Shown here piece after piece: positions 8,977-18,441 of a stretch of DNA of 49,938 nt. Each line of letters starts with the position of its first letter. The stretch's first letter is position 1. Made by a program: the position numbers and the translations under genes. A model generated the notes under the pieces. It had not been told where the DNA came from, did no database searches, and saw only the letters and a list, made by a program, of their open reading frames with translations. This stretch comes from JAWLDV01 sp046537975 (lineage in GTDB: Bacteria; Desulfobacterota; Desulfobulbia; Desulfobulbales; SURF-16). The stretch spans positions 1-49,938 of the forward strand of contig JBKHJR010000010.1 of NCBI GenBank assembly GCA_046537975.1, read 5' to 3'.

Positions 8977-11900
8977 ATGTCTGACTTTGTACACCTGCAT
9001 GTTCATACCCAATACAGCCTCTTGGACGGGGCTATCCGGGTAGACGACCTCCTGGCCAAATGTAAGGAGTATGAAATGGATACCGTGGCCATTACTGACC
9101 ACGGTGCCATGTTCGGAGCCCTGGATTTCTATCTGAAAGCCAAGAAGGTCGGAATAAAACCGATTGTGGGCTGTGAATTCTATATTTCCCCCACTGACCG
9201 CTTTGACAAAAGTGCCAAGAGTGCGGGCCAGGCCGCTCACCATATAGTGCTTCTGGCCATGGACCATCAAGGATACCAGAACCTCATGAAGCTGGCTTCC
9301 ATCGCCCAGCTTGAAGGTTTCCACTATAAGCCCAGAATAGATAAAGAACTCCTGATCCAGTACAGTGACAGCCTGATCTGCATGACCGCCTGCCTGAAAG
9401 GGGAAATTCCGGCAGCCATATCAAGGGAAGATGATATGACCAGAGCCCGGGACAAGGCCCTGGAACTCCGGAAAATCTTTGGAGATCGTCTGTATCTGGA
9501 GATCCAGGCAAACGGAATCCCGGAACAGGAAAAGGTAAACCGGGGACTCGCTGAACTCTCCAAAGATCTGGGCATTCCTCTGGTGGCCACCAATGACTGC
9601 CACTACTTAAATCCGGGGGAAGCCAAGGCCCACGAAGTTCTGCTCTGTATTCAAACCGGCAAGACCATAAATGATCCCAAAAGATTCCGTATAGACTCTG
9701 ACCAGCTCTACTTCAAAAGTCCGGATGAAATGGCCCGTGATTTTTCCTGGGCCCCGGAGTCCTTGAAGACCACCCGTGAAATAGCTGACCGCTGCAATCT
9801 TGAGCTGGAGTTCGGCCAGCACCACTTCCCTTACTTCCCGGTTCCGGAAGGTGAAACAGTGGATTCTTTCTTTGAAAAGGAAGTTCGCCGGGGCTTCAAG
9901 CAAAGGCTTGCAGAAATCAGGGAGATGAGAGATCTTTCTAAAGAAGAGGAAGAAGGTTATGCCCAGCGCCTGGAAAGGGAAATGAAAGTCATCAAGGATA
10001 TGGGCTTTCCCGCCTATTTCCTGATCGTAGCGGACTTCATCATCTGGGCAAAAAACCAGAACATCCCTGTCGGTCCAGGCCGGGGTTCAGGGGCGGGGAG
10101 CCTGGTTGCCTATGCCATGGGAATTACCAACATCGATCCCATCCCCAACGGTCTCATCTTTGAACGCTTTCTCAATGTGGAAAGGATGTCCATGCCTGAT
10201 TTTGATGTGGACTTCTGCATGGACAAACGGGGGGAGGTGTACAACTATGTTCATGAGAAGTACGGCGGAGATTCCCATGTAGTCCAGATCATAACCTACG
10301 GCTCCATGAAGGCCAAAGGGGTTATCCGGGATGTGGGCCGGGCTCTGGATATTCCTTTTGGGGAGGTGGACAAAATCGCTAAGATGGTTCCCGACCAGAT
10401 GAATATTACAGTCAAAAAAGCCCTGGAAGAAGAACCACAACTTCGCAGTCTGCAGAAACAGGACGAAAAAGTAGCCGATCTCCTGGAGATAGCCAAGGTC
10501 CTGGAAGGCCTGCAGCGTCATACCTCCATACATGCTGCCGGGGTGGTTATATCCCCCGAACCCATGGTGGAATATCTTCCGGTCTGCAAGGGACCGGGAG
10601 GCGAGGTTCTTACCCAGTATGACATGAAGCATACCGAAAAGACCGGACTGATCAAGTTCGATTTTCTGGGCCTCAAAACCCTGACCGTTATAGACCGGGC
10701 GCTTAAACTGATCAACAGCGACCTGGCCTCTCCCCTTGATATCGAAAAAATTCCCATGAATGACCGCAAAACCTACGACCTGCTCTGCCGGGGAGACAGT
10801 CTGGGGGTATTTCAACTGGAGAGTTCGGGCATGCGTCAACTTATTACCAAGATGCAGCCGGAACAATTCTCTGATATGGTTGCTCTGGTCGCCCTATACC
10901 GGCCCGGCCCCCTGGAGAGCGGCATGGTCAACGACTATATAGAAACCAAGCACGGGAGAAAAGTGGCCCGCTATCTCCTGCCCCAGCTCGAGCCCATACT
11001 TGAAGAGACCCATGGGGTCATTGTCTATCAGGAACAGGTAATGAAGATAGCCAACGTTATCGCGGGCTACAGCCTTGGTGATGCCGACATCCTTAGAAGG
11101 GCCATGGGTAAAAAAATCCCGGAGGAAATGGAAAAACAGCGGGAAAAATTCATGGATGGAGCCAGGAAAAACAGCATCCCGGAAGACAAGGCCGGCCGTC
11201 TCTTTGACCTGATGGCCAAGTTCGCCGGCTACGGTTTCAACAAGTCCCACAGTGCCGCCTACGCCTATATTGCCTACCAGACTGCCTACCTGAAAGCCCA
11301 CTATCCTTCCCAGTTCATGGCAGCCCTGCTTTCTTCCGAGATGAACAATACCGACAAGGTGGTTCTTTATATCGAAGAATGCAAGGCTCATGAAATTGAT
11401 GTCCTGCCTCCGGACATAAATGAGAGTTTTTATGACTTCACCGTTGTAAATGAAGCCATCCGTTTCGGCCTGGCCGCGGTCAAGAATGTCGGCGGTGCCG
11501 CCCTGGATTCCATAATTGAGGAAAGAGAAAAGGACGGACCTTACAAGTCCCTGGGAGATTTCTGTACCAGAATCGATACCCGCAAGGTAAACAAAAGGGT
11601 GATTGAAAGCCTTATCAAAGCCGGGGCCTTTGACTCCATGGGAGCCAAAAGGTCCCAATTGTCCAACATTCTGGATCAGGCCATGGATCAGGCCCAGGCC
11701 ATCCAGAGAAACCGGGAAAGCGGCCAGATGTCCCTGTTTACCGCCATGGACCAGCAGGTTCAGGAAAAATCCAATACCATCCCCCTGCCCGACATAGAGG
11801 AATGGCCCAAACAGGAAATACTTAGCGCGGAAAAAGAAACCATCGGTTTCTACCTTACCGGTCACCCTCTGGATGATTACCGGGAAGAACTTGCCGAAAT

Positions 11901-12495
11901 CATTAGCATAAATGTCCGTGACCTTCCAGAGGAAAAGGATGGAAGCAGGGTAAGGATAGGAGGAATCCTGCGCAGCTATCAGGGGAAAAAAAGCAGGAAA
12001 GGGGATCCCATGGCCTTTATTGAATTAGAGGGAATCTCTTCCCATATAGAAGTTATCGTTTTCCCGCAGCTCTTTGCCTCCTGCTCCCATCTCTTAACCG
12101 GGAACCAGCCCCTTATTGTTCAGGGCAGGCTCCAGAAAGAAGACGGCAGGATTAATATTGTAGCGGATGAAGTACTGACCCTCAAAGAAGCCAGACTGAA
12201 ATACACCAACGCGGCCAAAGTCATACTTAAGGCCAATAATGTTGACCGGCCAGGCCTGACCAGGCTCAAAAAAATATTCCACCGCTATTACGGGCCCTGC
12301 CAACTCACTCTGACTATACACTTCGACAACAGGGGGGAGGTGGATATAGATATGCCGGAGGAGATGACCGTGAATCCCGACCGGCGGCTTTCTGAAGAAA
12401 TCAAATCTGTCTTGGGATATGAGGCTGTAAGCTGGATCATGACCAGCCCTGATACCCATCGGTCCGAGGACAGAGGAAGAAAGAAAGCATCATAG
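8977..12495 (+). CDS. dnaE: DNA polymerase III subunit alpha
   Basis: DnaE is the replicative polymerase subunit that extends DNA at the fork. The 1172-residue protein starts with a PHP domain (FVHLHVHTQYSLLDGAIR, AITDHGAMFGA) at about residues 1-280. The polymerase core has GPGRGSGAGSLVAYAMGIT and the catalytic aspartates in SMPDFDVDFC near residue 410, then GYGFNKSHSAAYA near 750. A QMSLF sequence near residue 917 fits the beta-clamp binding consensus. An OB-fold follows at about 990-1070 (VRIGGILRSYQGKKSRKG). Length and order match the bacterial DnaE1 type. It is separated from the ClC gene by only 14 bases, so the two may be cotranscribed. Confidence 0.97.
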   Translation: MSDFVHLHVHTQYSLLDGAIRVDDLLAKCKEYEMDTVAITDHGAMFGALDFYLKAKKVGIKPIVGCEFYISPTDRFDKSAKSAGQAAHHIVLLAMDHQGYQNLMKLASIAQLEGFHYKPRIDKELLIQYSDSLICMTACLKGEIPAAISREDDMTRARDKALELRKIFGDRLYLEIQANGIPEQEKVNRGLAELSKDLGIPLVATNDCHYLNPGEAKAHEVLLCIQTGKTINDPKRFRIDSDQLYFKSPDEMARDFSWAPESLKTTREIADRCNLELEFGQHHFPYFPVPEGETVDSFFEKEVRRGFKQRLAEIREMRDLSKEEEEGYAQRLEREMKVIKDMGFPAYFLIVADFIIWAKNQNIPVGPGRGSGAGSLVAYAMGITNIDPIPNGLIFERFLNVERMSMPDFDVDFCMDKRGEVYNYVHEKYGGDSHVVQIITYGSMKAKGVIRDVGRALDIPFGEVDKIAKMVPDQMNITVKKALEEEPQLRSLQKQDEKVADLLEIAKVLEGLQRHTSIHAAGVVISPEPMVEYLPVCKGPGGEVLTQYDMKHTEKTGLIKFDFLGLKTLTVIDRALKLINSDLASPLDIEKIPMNDRKTYDLLCRGDSLGVFQLESSGMRQLITKMQPEQFSDMVALVALYRPGPLESGMVNDYIETKHGRKVARYLLPQLEPILEETHGVIVYQEQVMKIANVIAGYSLGDADILRRAMGKKIPEEMEKQREKFMDGARKNSIPEDKAGRLFDLMAKFAGYGFNKSHSAAYAYIAYQTAYLKAHYPSQFMAALLSSEMNNTDKVVLYIEECKAHEIDVLPPDINESFYDFTVVNEAIRFGLAAVKNVGGAALDSIIEEREKDGPYKSLGDFCTRIDTRKVNKRVIESLIKAGAFDSMGAKRSQLSNILDQAMDQAQAIQRNRESGQMSLFTAMDQQVQEKSNTIPLPDIEEWPKQEILSAEKETIGFYLTGHPLDDYREELAEIISINVRDLPEEKDGSRVRIGGILRSYQGKKSRKGDPMAFIELEGISSHIEVIVFPQLFASCSHLLTGNQPLIVQGRLQKEDGRINIVADEVLTLKEARLKYTNAAKVILKANNVDRPGLTRLKKIFHRYYGPCQLTLTIHFDNRGEVDIDMPEEMTVNPDRRLSEEIKSVLGYEAVSWIMTSPDTHRSEDRGRKKAS

Positions 12496-12509
12496 ATAAC
12501 TTCACTGCC

Positions 12510-14276
12510 ATGCGGCTGTTCAGACATTTTTATGACCTCTTCTATCCTCTCATAATCGCTGTTATTATAGGGGCACTGGCAGGACTGGGGGCTGTCGCTT
12601 TCCGCTGGCTCATCTCCTTTATCATCCTCAACTTCCAAACAGTATCCACTCTACTGACGGAACACGCCCCTGCTGTCACCGCAAATATATGGATCATACT
12701 GCTTCCTGCCTTGGCCGGTCTGATAATCGGCCCGATCATCACCTTCTGGGCCCCGGAAGTAAGGGGACCAGGTGTGCCGGAAGTGATGGAAGCCCTGGCT
12801 TTACGGAGCGGCCATATCCGGCACCGGGTCACTCTGATAAAATCATTTGTCACCGCCGTTCTGATTGCCGCCGGGGCCTCGGTGGGACGGGAAGGGCCCA
12901 TAGTGCAGATAGGCTCTTCCATCGGTTCCACTCTTTCCCGACTGCTGAGACTTGATCATCAGAAACGCCGTATAGCTGTAGTCTGTGGTGCGGCGGCAGG
13001 AATCGCCGCCACCTTCCAGGCCCCCATGGCCGGTACCCTCTTTGCCGTGGAAATCCTCCTGTTTGACCTGGAAACCGCTTTCCTGAGCCACATAGTTATT
13101 GCCTCGGTAACCGGTACCCTGGTGGCCAGGTCGTGCTGGGATGATCCGGCAATCTTTCATATTCCTTCTTTTTCATTGGCCCATACAGGGGAGCTGGCCA
13201 TGTACCTGGGTCTGGGTATTGCCGCCGGAGTGCTGGGGGTCCTGCTGATGAAAGCAATTATAACCCTTCCGGGAGTATTAAAAAGGCTTAATATTCCCTT
13301 ATGGCTGACTCCGGCGGCAGGTGGCCTGCTTGTCGGCATTATCGGTTTCAAGCGGCCCGAAACCCTGGGCATAGGCTATGAGTCCATCAGTAATGCCCTC
13401 CTGGGTGAAATCAGCCTTTACTTTGCCGCAATCCTGGTACTGACCAAGATAATGACTACCTGTTTTTCCATAGGAAGCGGCATGAGCGGCGGGATCTTTG
13501 CTCCCGCCCTTTTTATAGGGGCTATGACAGGAACCGTTTTCGGCCATCTGGCTCAACTTATCTGGCCTGACACTATTCTCTCCTCTGCCCACTATGCCCT
13601 GATCGGGATGGGCGCCATGGTAAGCGGGGTAACCCTGGCTCCGATTACCGCAATCATGACTATTTTCGAACTGACCTACAACTATGAGGTCATCCTGCCC
13701 TTAATGGTGGCCTGTATTTCCAGCCTGCTGGTAGTGAGGATCATGCACGGCTATTCGATCTACGAAGACAAGCTGCTTCAGAAAGGAATAGACATAAGCC
13801 GGGGACATGAGGTAAACCGCCTGCGCAATATGCTGGTTAAAAACTTCATGATCCGGGACTTGAACCCTCTGCAGGTCGATGATCTGTTGTCAGAGGCAAA
13901 TGACAGAATGACGAAAAGTGACTTTCCCCACTTTATTGTCCTTGACGGAGAAGGCAGGCTCGCCGGAGTTCTGACCTTGAGAGATCTGCGGAATCTGCGC
14001 TGGGATGAAAATCTGGAAGAAAGAACAGTTGAGGATTTAATGCAAAGAGAAGTTGTAACAGTAGAAGAGGAAGACAGTCTGGAAACCACCTTTCATATCT
14101 TTTCCCGGAATGAATTTTCTTTCCTGCCGGTAGTTAAGAAAGGCAGGCCTGATCAGGTGACGGGATATCTTAAAAGAGCCGATATCATAAGTGCTTACGA
14201 CCGACATGTTCTCAGGGAGCGCGCCCTGGAACCGAAGGGGTGGGGAGTACCCGGTTCAGATAAGCACCGGGAATAA
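12510..14276 (+). CDS. ClC-family chloride channel/transporter with CBS pair
   Basis: ClC proteins move chloride or other anions across the inner membrane, as channels or as proton antiporters. The 588 residues begin with the membrane domain (about 1-430). Family signatures are visible: RGPGVPEVMEA for the first anion-binding loop, GREGPIVQIGSS with the gating glutamate, and SGGIFAPALFIGA for the third loop. A pair of CBS domains (about 445-580, with MIRDLNPLQVDDLL and VEDLMQREVVTVEEED) follows; such domains bind adenine nucleotides and regulate transport. The gene follows dnaE by 14 bases. The transported anion cannot be determined; fluoride-specific CLCs usually have other motifs. Confidence 0.92.
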   Translation: MRLFRHFYDLFYPLIIAVIIGALAGLGAVAFRWLISFIILNFQTVSTLLTEHAPAVTANIWIILLPALAGLIIGPIITFWAPEVRGPGVPEVMEALALRSGHIRHRVTLIKSFVTAVLIAAGASVGREGPIVQIGSSIGSTLSRLLRLDHQKRRIAVVCGAAAGIAATFQAPMAGTLFAVEILLFDLETAFLSHIVIASVTGTLVARSCWDDPAIFHIPSFSLAHTGELAMYLGLGIAAGVLGVLLMKAIITLPGVLKRLNIPLWLTPAAGGLLVGIIGFKRPETLGIGYESISNALLGEISLYFAAILVLTKIMTTCFSIGSGMSGGIFAPALFIGAMTGTVFGHLAQLIWPDTILSSAHYALIGMGAMVSGVTLAPITAIMTIFELTYNYEVILPLMVACISSLLVVRIMHGYSIYEDKLLQKGIDISRGHEVNRLRNMLVKNFMIRDLNPLQVDDLLSEANDRMTKSDFPHFIVLDGEGRLAGVLTLRDLRNLRWDENLEERTVEDLMQREVVTVEEEDSLETTFHIFSRNEFSFLPVVKKGRPDQVTGYLKRADIISAYDRHVLRERALEPKGWGVPGSDKHRE

Positions 14277-14399
14277 ATAAGTAATGTTCTTAGGGCAGAT
14301 TGGCCCATCAGATCAAATAAAGATTTACAAGCAGTTACTGCAGCAGCCGTTCACCCGGCCGAAACGACCATTTTTATCCAAGGGGTTGCCGAGAAAACT

Positions 14400-15206
14400 A
14401 TGGAACACAATGTCCTGTTTGCCTTCAGCCTAACCCTCCTGGCCGGGTTGGCCACCGGTATAGGAAGCGCCCTGGCCTTTCTAACCCGCCGGACTAACAC
14501 CGGCTTCCTGGCAACAGCCCTGGGGTTCTCTGCCGGGGTCATGATTTATATCTCTTTTGTGGAGATCCTCAAGAAAGCCCAGGATAATCTCGAGGTCGGC
14601 CACGGGGAAGTAATGGGCAATTGGTATTCTACGATTGCCTTTTTCGGGGGGATAGCGCTCATCCTGATTATAGACCAGCTGGTCCCCTCTTATGAAAACC
14701 CCCATGAAGCCCATGTTATTGAAGAAATGGAGCCGCCGGCCGCCCCCCTGAACCCCGACCTGATGCGCATGGGAGTAATGTCGGCCCTGGCAATTGGTAT
14801 CCATAATTTTCCGGAAGGACTGGCCACCTTCACCGCCGCTTTGACCGACCAGGCCATGGGAATATCGATCGCGGCAGCCATTGCCATCCACAATATCCCC
14901 GAGGGCATTTCGGTTTCCGTACCTATATACTATGCCACCGGAAGCAGGAAAAAGGCCTTTTACCTCTCCTTTCTCTCCGGGATATCCGAACCCGTGGGTG
15001 CGCTCATAGGTTATGGAGCCTTAAGGCCCTTTATGAACGAAACCATTCTTGGCCTGCTTTTTGCCTCGGTTGCCGGTATCATGGTCTTTATCTCCCTGGA
15101 TGAACTCCTGCCCACGGCCAGAAAGTATTGTTCCGGACATAATGCGGTTTACGGTTTGATCTGCGGAATGGCGGTTATGGCCTTGAGCTTGCTTCTCTTT
15201 TTATAG
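14400..15206 (+). CDS. zupT: ZIP-family zinc/divalent metal transporter (ZupT-like)
   Basis: ZIP transporters import zinc and other divalent cations across the inner membrane. The 268-residue protein has about eight hydrophobic segments. The two metal-binding helices are clear: HNFPEGLATF (about residue 139) and HNIPEGISVSVP (about residue 164), matching ZupT. A cytoplasmic loop between helices 3 and 4 is short and contains one HVIEE stretch. The gene stands 123 bases after the ClC gene on the same strand and converges on the YkgJ-like gene. No zinc-responsive operator was recognised upstream. Confidence 0.92.
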   Translation: MEHNVLFAFSLTLLAGLATGIGSALAFLTRRTNTGFLATALGFSAGVMIYISFVEILKKAQDNLEVGHGEVMGNWYSTIAFFGGIALILIIDQLVPSYENPHEAHVIEEMEPPAAPLNPDLMRMGVMSALAIGIHNFPEGLATFTAALTDQAMGISIAAAIAIHNIPEGISVSVPIYYATGSRKKAFYLSFLSGISEPVGALIGYGALRPFMNETILGLLFASVAGIMVFISLDELLPTARKYCSGHNAVYGLICGMAVMALSLLLFL

Positions 15207-15285
15207 CAAAACCGGCAAATAGATTTTTTTCCCGGCCGACTCATCTATTGCTGCTCCCCTACCTCAACATTCTCTCTTCTGAAGG

Positions 15286-16077
15286 TTATTTACCACCCTT
15301 GAACTTCAAGGTAGGCTGACCAGCCAAGACTAATTTCAGCCAATCAAAACCGAAAGTCAGCAGGGACTCATCATCGCTTTCAATACCGCGAACCCGGGAA
15401 CGGCTCAGTTTGAACTGGCTGAGCAGGTTGTGATGCTGAACATAATCCCGAAAATCATCGACATTGTAGCAGACCATGAAAGCAAGCTTCTGTTTGGGTC
15501 CGGCGACTCCTTCGCCGTCCCAGGGATTGCCGGCAAACAGGGTGTCCATCTCTGTCCACTGCTCCGCCATGGTATTGTGAAAGAGAAGCTGCTGATCCCT
15601 GAGCCATTCCCCCACCTTCCATTCCGGTCCTTGACCGTGGCCCTTGCAGTATTCATGTTCAGTCAGAAAATAAAACTCCCGCTCTTCAAGTTTGCCGGGA
15701 TCACGGTTTACCGCTCTTTCCAGGGGATACATCCGGCAGGAAAAAGGCCTGTCCTGATACACCTCGCACCCCTGATCAGAAAGAAAAGGACAGCTGTTAT
15801 TTTCATTCATCCGCATCATCAGGGAAGGAAAATAGGGATTGTGTCCCTGAACTATACGGGTATGACGTTCCAGGAATTCACCGGACCGGAGCTGCAGCCT
15901 CTTTTTGAGCAGTATGATATCGTAAGGGTATAAGAGCATATCCACATTGCGACAGCACAGGGTGAAGCAGCTCAGCCCTGAATGGCAGCTGAACTTGAAG
16001 GTGGAACCGCCCAGCGGGACCATGCCTTCCGGGAATTCTTTCCTGTTCTGAGAGTTATTTTCCATGGAAATTTCCAA
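15286..16077 (-). CDS. YkgJ-type cysteine-cluster protein
   Basis: The 263-residue protein belongs to the YkgJ family, whose conserved cysteines are thought to bind iron or zinc. The clusters are CHSGLSCFTLCCRN near residue 31 and, after an NNSCPFLSDQGCEVY stretch, RPFSCRMYPLE. No specific reaction is known for the family; some relatives are annotated as Fe-S oxidoreductases. The start is TTG at 16077, chosen because AAGGAG (16090-16085) stands 7 bases before it; the ATG at 16065 is too far from that site. A promoter candidate lies about 165 bases upstream. The gene is divergent from hldA and convergent with zupT. Confidence 0.85.
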   Translation of the reverse strand: MEISMENNSQNRKEFPEGMVPLGGSTFKFSCHSGLSCFTLCCRNVDMLLYPYDIILLKKRLQLRSGEFLERHTRIVQGHNPYFPSLMMRMNENNSCPFLSDQGCEVYQDRPFSCRMYPLERAVNRDPGKLEEREFYFLTEHEYCKGHGQGPEWKVGEWLRDQQLLFHNTMAEQWTEMDTLFAGNPWDGEGVAGPKQKLAFMVCYNVDDFRDYVQHHNLLSQFKLSRSRVRGIESDDESLLTFGFDWLKLVLAGQPTLKFKGGK

Positions 16078-16249
16078 ATAACTGCTCCTTACTTCGTGAT
16101 TAATTTAATAAGATTGATTTTGATTCCGTAAAAATATATATAGGCCTCAGAATCCTGTAATCCTTTAAATTAACGGTTTGACGGTTCAGGGTATATTTTA
16201 ACCGGTGCAAACGCTAAGGTCATCACTTAAAAAAAATTCAGACTGCCCT

Positions 16250-16278
16250 ATTATTAAATCATTCCTTTACATTGTCAA
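16250..16278 (-). promoter_or_regulatory. Candidate sigma70 promoter for the YkgJ-like gene
   Basis: On the minus strand TTGACA lies at 16278-16273 and AATAAT at 16255-16250, with a 17-base spacer. The -35 is perfect and the -10 matches five of six consensus bases. Transcription would start near 16243, leaving a leader of about 165 bases. Confidence 0.55.
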
Positions 16279-16301
16279 CTTAAGCCGTTATTAAATAAAA
16301 T
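16272..16301 (+). promoter_or_regulatory. Candidate sigma70 promoter for hldA
   Basis: On the plus strand TTGTCA lies at 16272-16277 and TAAAAT at 16296-16301, with an 18-base spacer. Each box matches five of six consensus bases. The -35 overlaps that of the opposed promoter by five bases, so the two polymerase sites are back to back. The leader to the hldA GTG would be about 90 bases. Confidence 0.45.
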
Positions 16302-16399
16302 CTTTTGTCTTTCAAACACAATTTTATTACAAAAAATAAGCTTCCAGAACAACCAGGCCCAGCCGGAGCCATATAAGTACACAAGCAAGGACTCAGACG

Positions 16400-17392
16400 G
16401 TGGAACAGTTAAACATTAACGGAAAGTTAAAAGAAAGGATAAATGATTTTTCCAGGGCCAATATCCTGGTTATAGGCGATTTAATTGTGGACCATTTTAT
16501 CTGGGGAAGCGTCTCCCGTATATCCCCGGAAGCACCGGTGCCGGTAGTAAACGTCACTAACGAGAGCCTGCTTCTGGGAGGGGCTGCCAATGTTCTCCAC
16601 AACATATACGATCTTGGCGGTCAGACCACTTTATGCGGAGTTATCGGTACCGACTATATGGGCAGGCAACTTCTTTCTCTGTTAGAGGAAATGGGTTCGG
16701 ACACCACCGGAATAGTCAAGTGCGAAGACCGGGCCACTACCAAGAAAACAAGGATTGTAGCCCAGAACCAGCAGGTGGTACGTTTTGACCGGGAACAGTC
16801 CGGCCCCTTGAACCCTGACAGTATAAAGGAACTGCACAGCTTTCTTGATGCCTGCTTTTCCGAGTTTGACGCCGTAGTGATCTCGGATTACGCCAAGGGT
16901 GTAATCTGCCCCGAAGTTGTGGAGCACCTATTAGAGCTTTCCTCTAAAAATAAAAATATTCCGGTAATCTGCGACCTTAAACCGGTTAACAGTAAGTTTT
17001 TTCACGATATCACCATGATTGCCCCCAATAATCATGAGGCTGAACAGATGTCCGGGGTTCTTATAAAAGATGAAGAATCCCTGCTGCGAGCCGCCGGTGT
17101 AATACAGGAAAGAATGAACTGCACAGCAGTCCTCATTACCAGGGGGGAAGAAGGCATGACTCTTCTGGAAAAAGGATGCCCCCCCTTAACCATCCCCACT
17201 GAAGCAAGAGAGGTGTTTGATGTTACCGGGGCGGGAGATACCGTTATTGCCGCTCTGGCACTGGGTCTGGCCAGCGGTCTGAATTTTGCGGAAGCGGCAA
17301 CTCTTGCCAACTACTGCGCCGGTATTGTCGTCGGCAAGATAGGGACAGCAACAGCAAACCAGAAGGAACTCCTGGAGCAGCTGAATGGATGA
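16400..17392 (+). CDS. hldA: D-glycero-beta-D-manno-heptose-7-phosphate kinase
   Basis: This PfkB-family kinase phosphorylates heptose 7-phosphate at C1 on the way to ADP-heptose for the LPS inner core. The 330 residues correspond only to the kinase half of E. coli HldE; no nucleotidyltransferase domain is fused, so HldC should be elsewhere. Visible motifs are VIGDLIVDHFIWGSVSRISPEAPVPV cut into the family start (residues 21-46), GGAANVLHNI, RIVAQNQQVVRFDRE and the catalytic DVTGAGDTVIAALALGL. The start is GTG at 16400, supported by AAGGA 8 bases before it. The gene is read from a divergent promoter and is followed after 66 bases by yicC. Confidence 0.93.
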   Translation: MEQLNINGKLKERINDFSRANILVIGDLIVDHFIWGSVSRISPEAPVPVVNVTNESLLLGGAANVLHNIYDLGGQTTLCGVIGTDYMGRQLLSLLEEMGSDTTGIVKCEDRATTKKTRIVAQNQQVVRFDREQSGPLNPDSIKELHSFLDACFSEFDAVVISDYAKGVICPEVVEHLLELSSKNKNIPVICDLKPVNSKFFHDITMIAPNNHEAEQMSGVLIKDEESLLRAAGVIQERMNCTAVLITRGEEGMTLLEKGCPPLTIPTEAREVFDVTGAGDTVIAALALGLASGLNFAEAATLANYCAGIVVGKIGTATANQKELLEQLNG

Positions 17393-17458
17393 TTCCGTTA
17401 ATTGTGCCTTTACCACTGCGTATCGCAGGTACGTTATAACATGCCGGAGGTACGATCA

Positions 17459-18346
17459 ATGACATTTCCTGTAAGTATGACCTCGTTCGGCAGAGGCAGC
17501 TGTGAGGATGAGAACTGCAAATGGCTGGTGGAAATCCGTTCGGTCAACCACAAGTATCTTGATTTACGCCTCAGGATGCCCCGTCAGTTCAATACCCTGG
17601 AGGAAAGGATCAAAAAGAAGATAACTACCTTTTTCAGTAGAGGGCACATTGAGGTAAATATAAATCAGCAGGGCGGGGAGGCGATCAGTACGAACATAAA
17701 CGTTAACTGGTCCCTGGCCCGTCAATACCAGAACGCCCTGCAGACTCTGGCAGATGATCTTCATCTCGCTGCCGCTCAGGACAGACTTTCCCTGCTTGCT
17801 TCTTTTCCCGGAATTATTGAAACCGGGGAAAAAGAAATAAATATTGAGACCTTCTGGCCCTCCATTCGCACAGCCCTACATAAAGCCTTGACCAATAGCC
17901 AGGAAATGCGGGAAAGAGAGGGTCAGCATCTGAAAAAAGACATTATCCACCGCCTTGACATTCTTGAACAGACCAGAGCAGCAATCTGGGATAAGTGCCC
18001 TGAACTTAATCGAAAAAAGGCAAACCATCTTAAGGAACGGATCTCCCGCCTCCTGGAAGACAAGGAAATAGACCCCGGTCGTCTGACCCAGGAAGTGGCC
18101 TTAATGGCGGATAAGGCTGATATAACCGAGGAACTGGTACGGCTGAAGAGCCATTTCCAGCAGTTCCGCTCCTATCTTGACGGCCGGGAGCCCGCTGGTC
18201 GAAAACTCGACTTTCTTCTCCAGGAGTTCCTCAGGGAGATAAATACAATTGCATCCAAAATCGGGGACTCGGCTGTAGCCCATCAGATAGTGGAAATGAA
18301 AAATGAAGTGGAAAAAATTCGGGAACAGGTACAGAATATAGAGTAA
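17459..18346 (+). CDS. yicC: YicC-family endoribonuclease
   Basis: YicC proteins are conserved stress-related endoribonucleases; in E. coli YicC contributes to decay of the small RNA RyhB. The frame is open from 17402, but a strong GGAGGT (17446-17451) sits 7 bases before the ATG at 17459, and the family typically begins near a M-T-x-F-G-R motif, seen here as MTSFGRG. That start gives 295 residues. The N-terminal domain shows EIRSVNHKYLDLRLRMP, and the C-terminal DUF1732 domain has GRKLDFLLQEFLREINTIASK and a final EMKNEVEKIREQVQNIE. It precedes remA and gmk, an order conserved in many Desulfobacterota and Firmicutes. Confidence 0.94.
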   Translation: MTFPVSMTSFGRGSCEDENCKWLVEIRSVNHKYLDLRLRMPRQFNTLEERIKKKITTFFSRGHIEVNINQQGGEAISTNINVNWSLARQYQNALQTLADDLHLAAAQDRLSLLASFPGIIETGEKEINIETFWPSIRTALHKALTNSQEMREREGQHLKKDIIHRLDILEQTRAAIWDKCPELNRKKANHLKERISRLLEDKEIDPGRLTQEVALMADKADITEELVRLKSHFQQFRSYLDGREPAGRKLDFLLQEFLREINTIASKIGDSAVAHQIVEMKNEVEKIREQVQNIE

Positions 18347-18441
18347 TAATTACATAGGTCAGAAGAAAGACGTACCTTGAAAGTTGACAATTATAACTGT
18401 TAATCTGTTCCTTGAACTCATAGGATAAAGAGGTCATAATT

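Larger units (their letters stand above)
16078..16399. other. Divergent intergenic region between the YkgJ-like gene and hldA
   Basis: This 322-base AT-rich region contains no gene that I can support. It holds two opposed promoter candidates that share one -35 region near 16272-16278, listed separately. The long leader on the YkgJ side contains a repeated ACGGTT motif around 16174-16186. Confidence 0.55.

Noticed and set aside
10087..11865. Two long open frames (about 259 and 323 codons) antisense to dnaE
   Set aside because: They lie wholly opposite a canonical dnaE, have no family motifs, and arise from its codon use.
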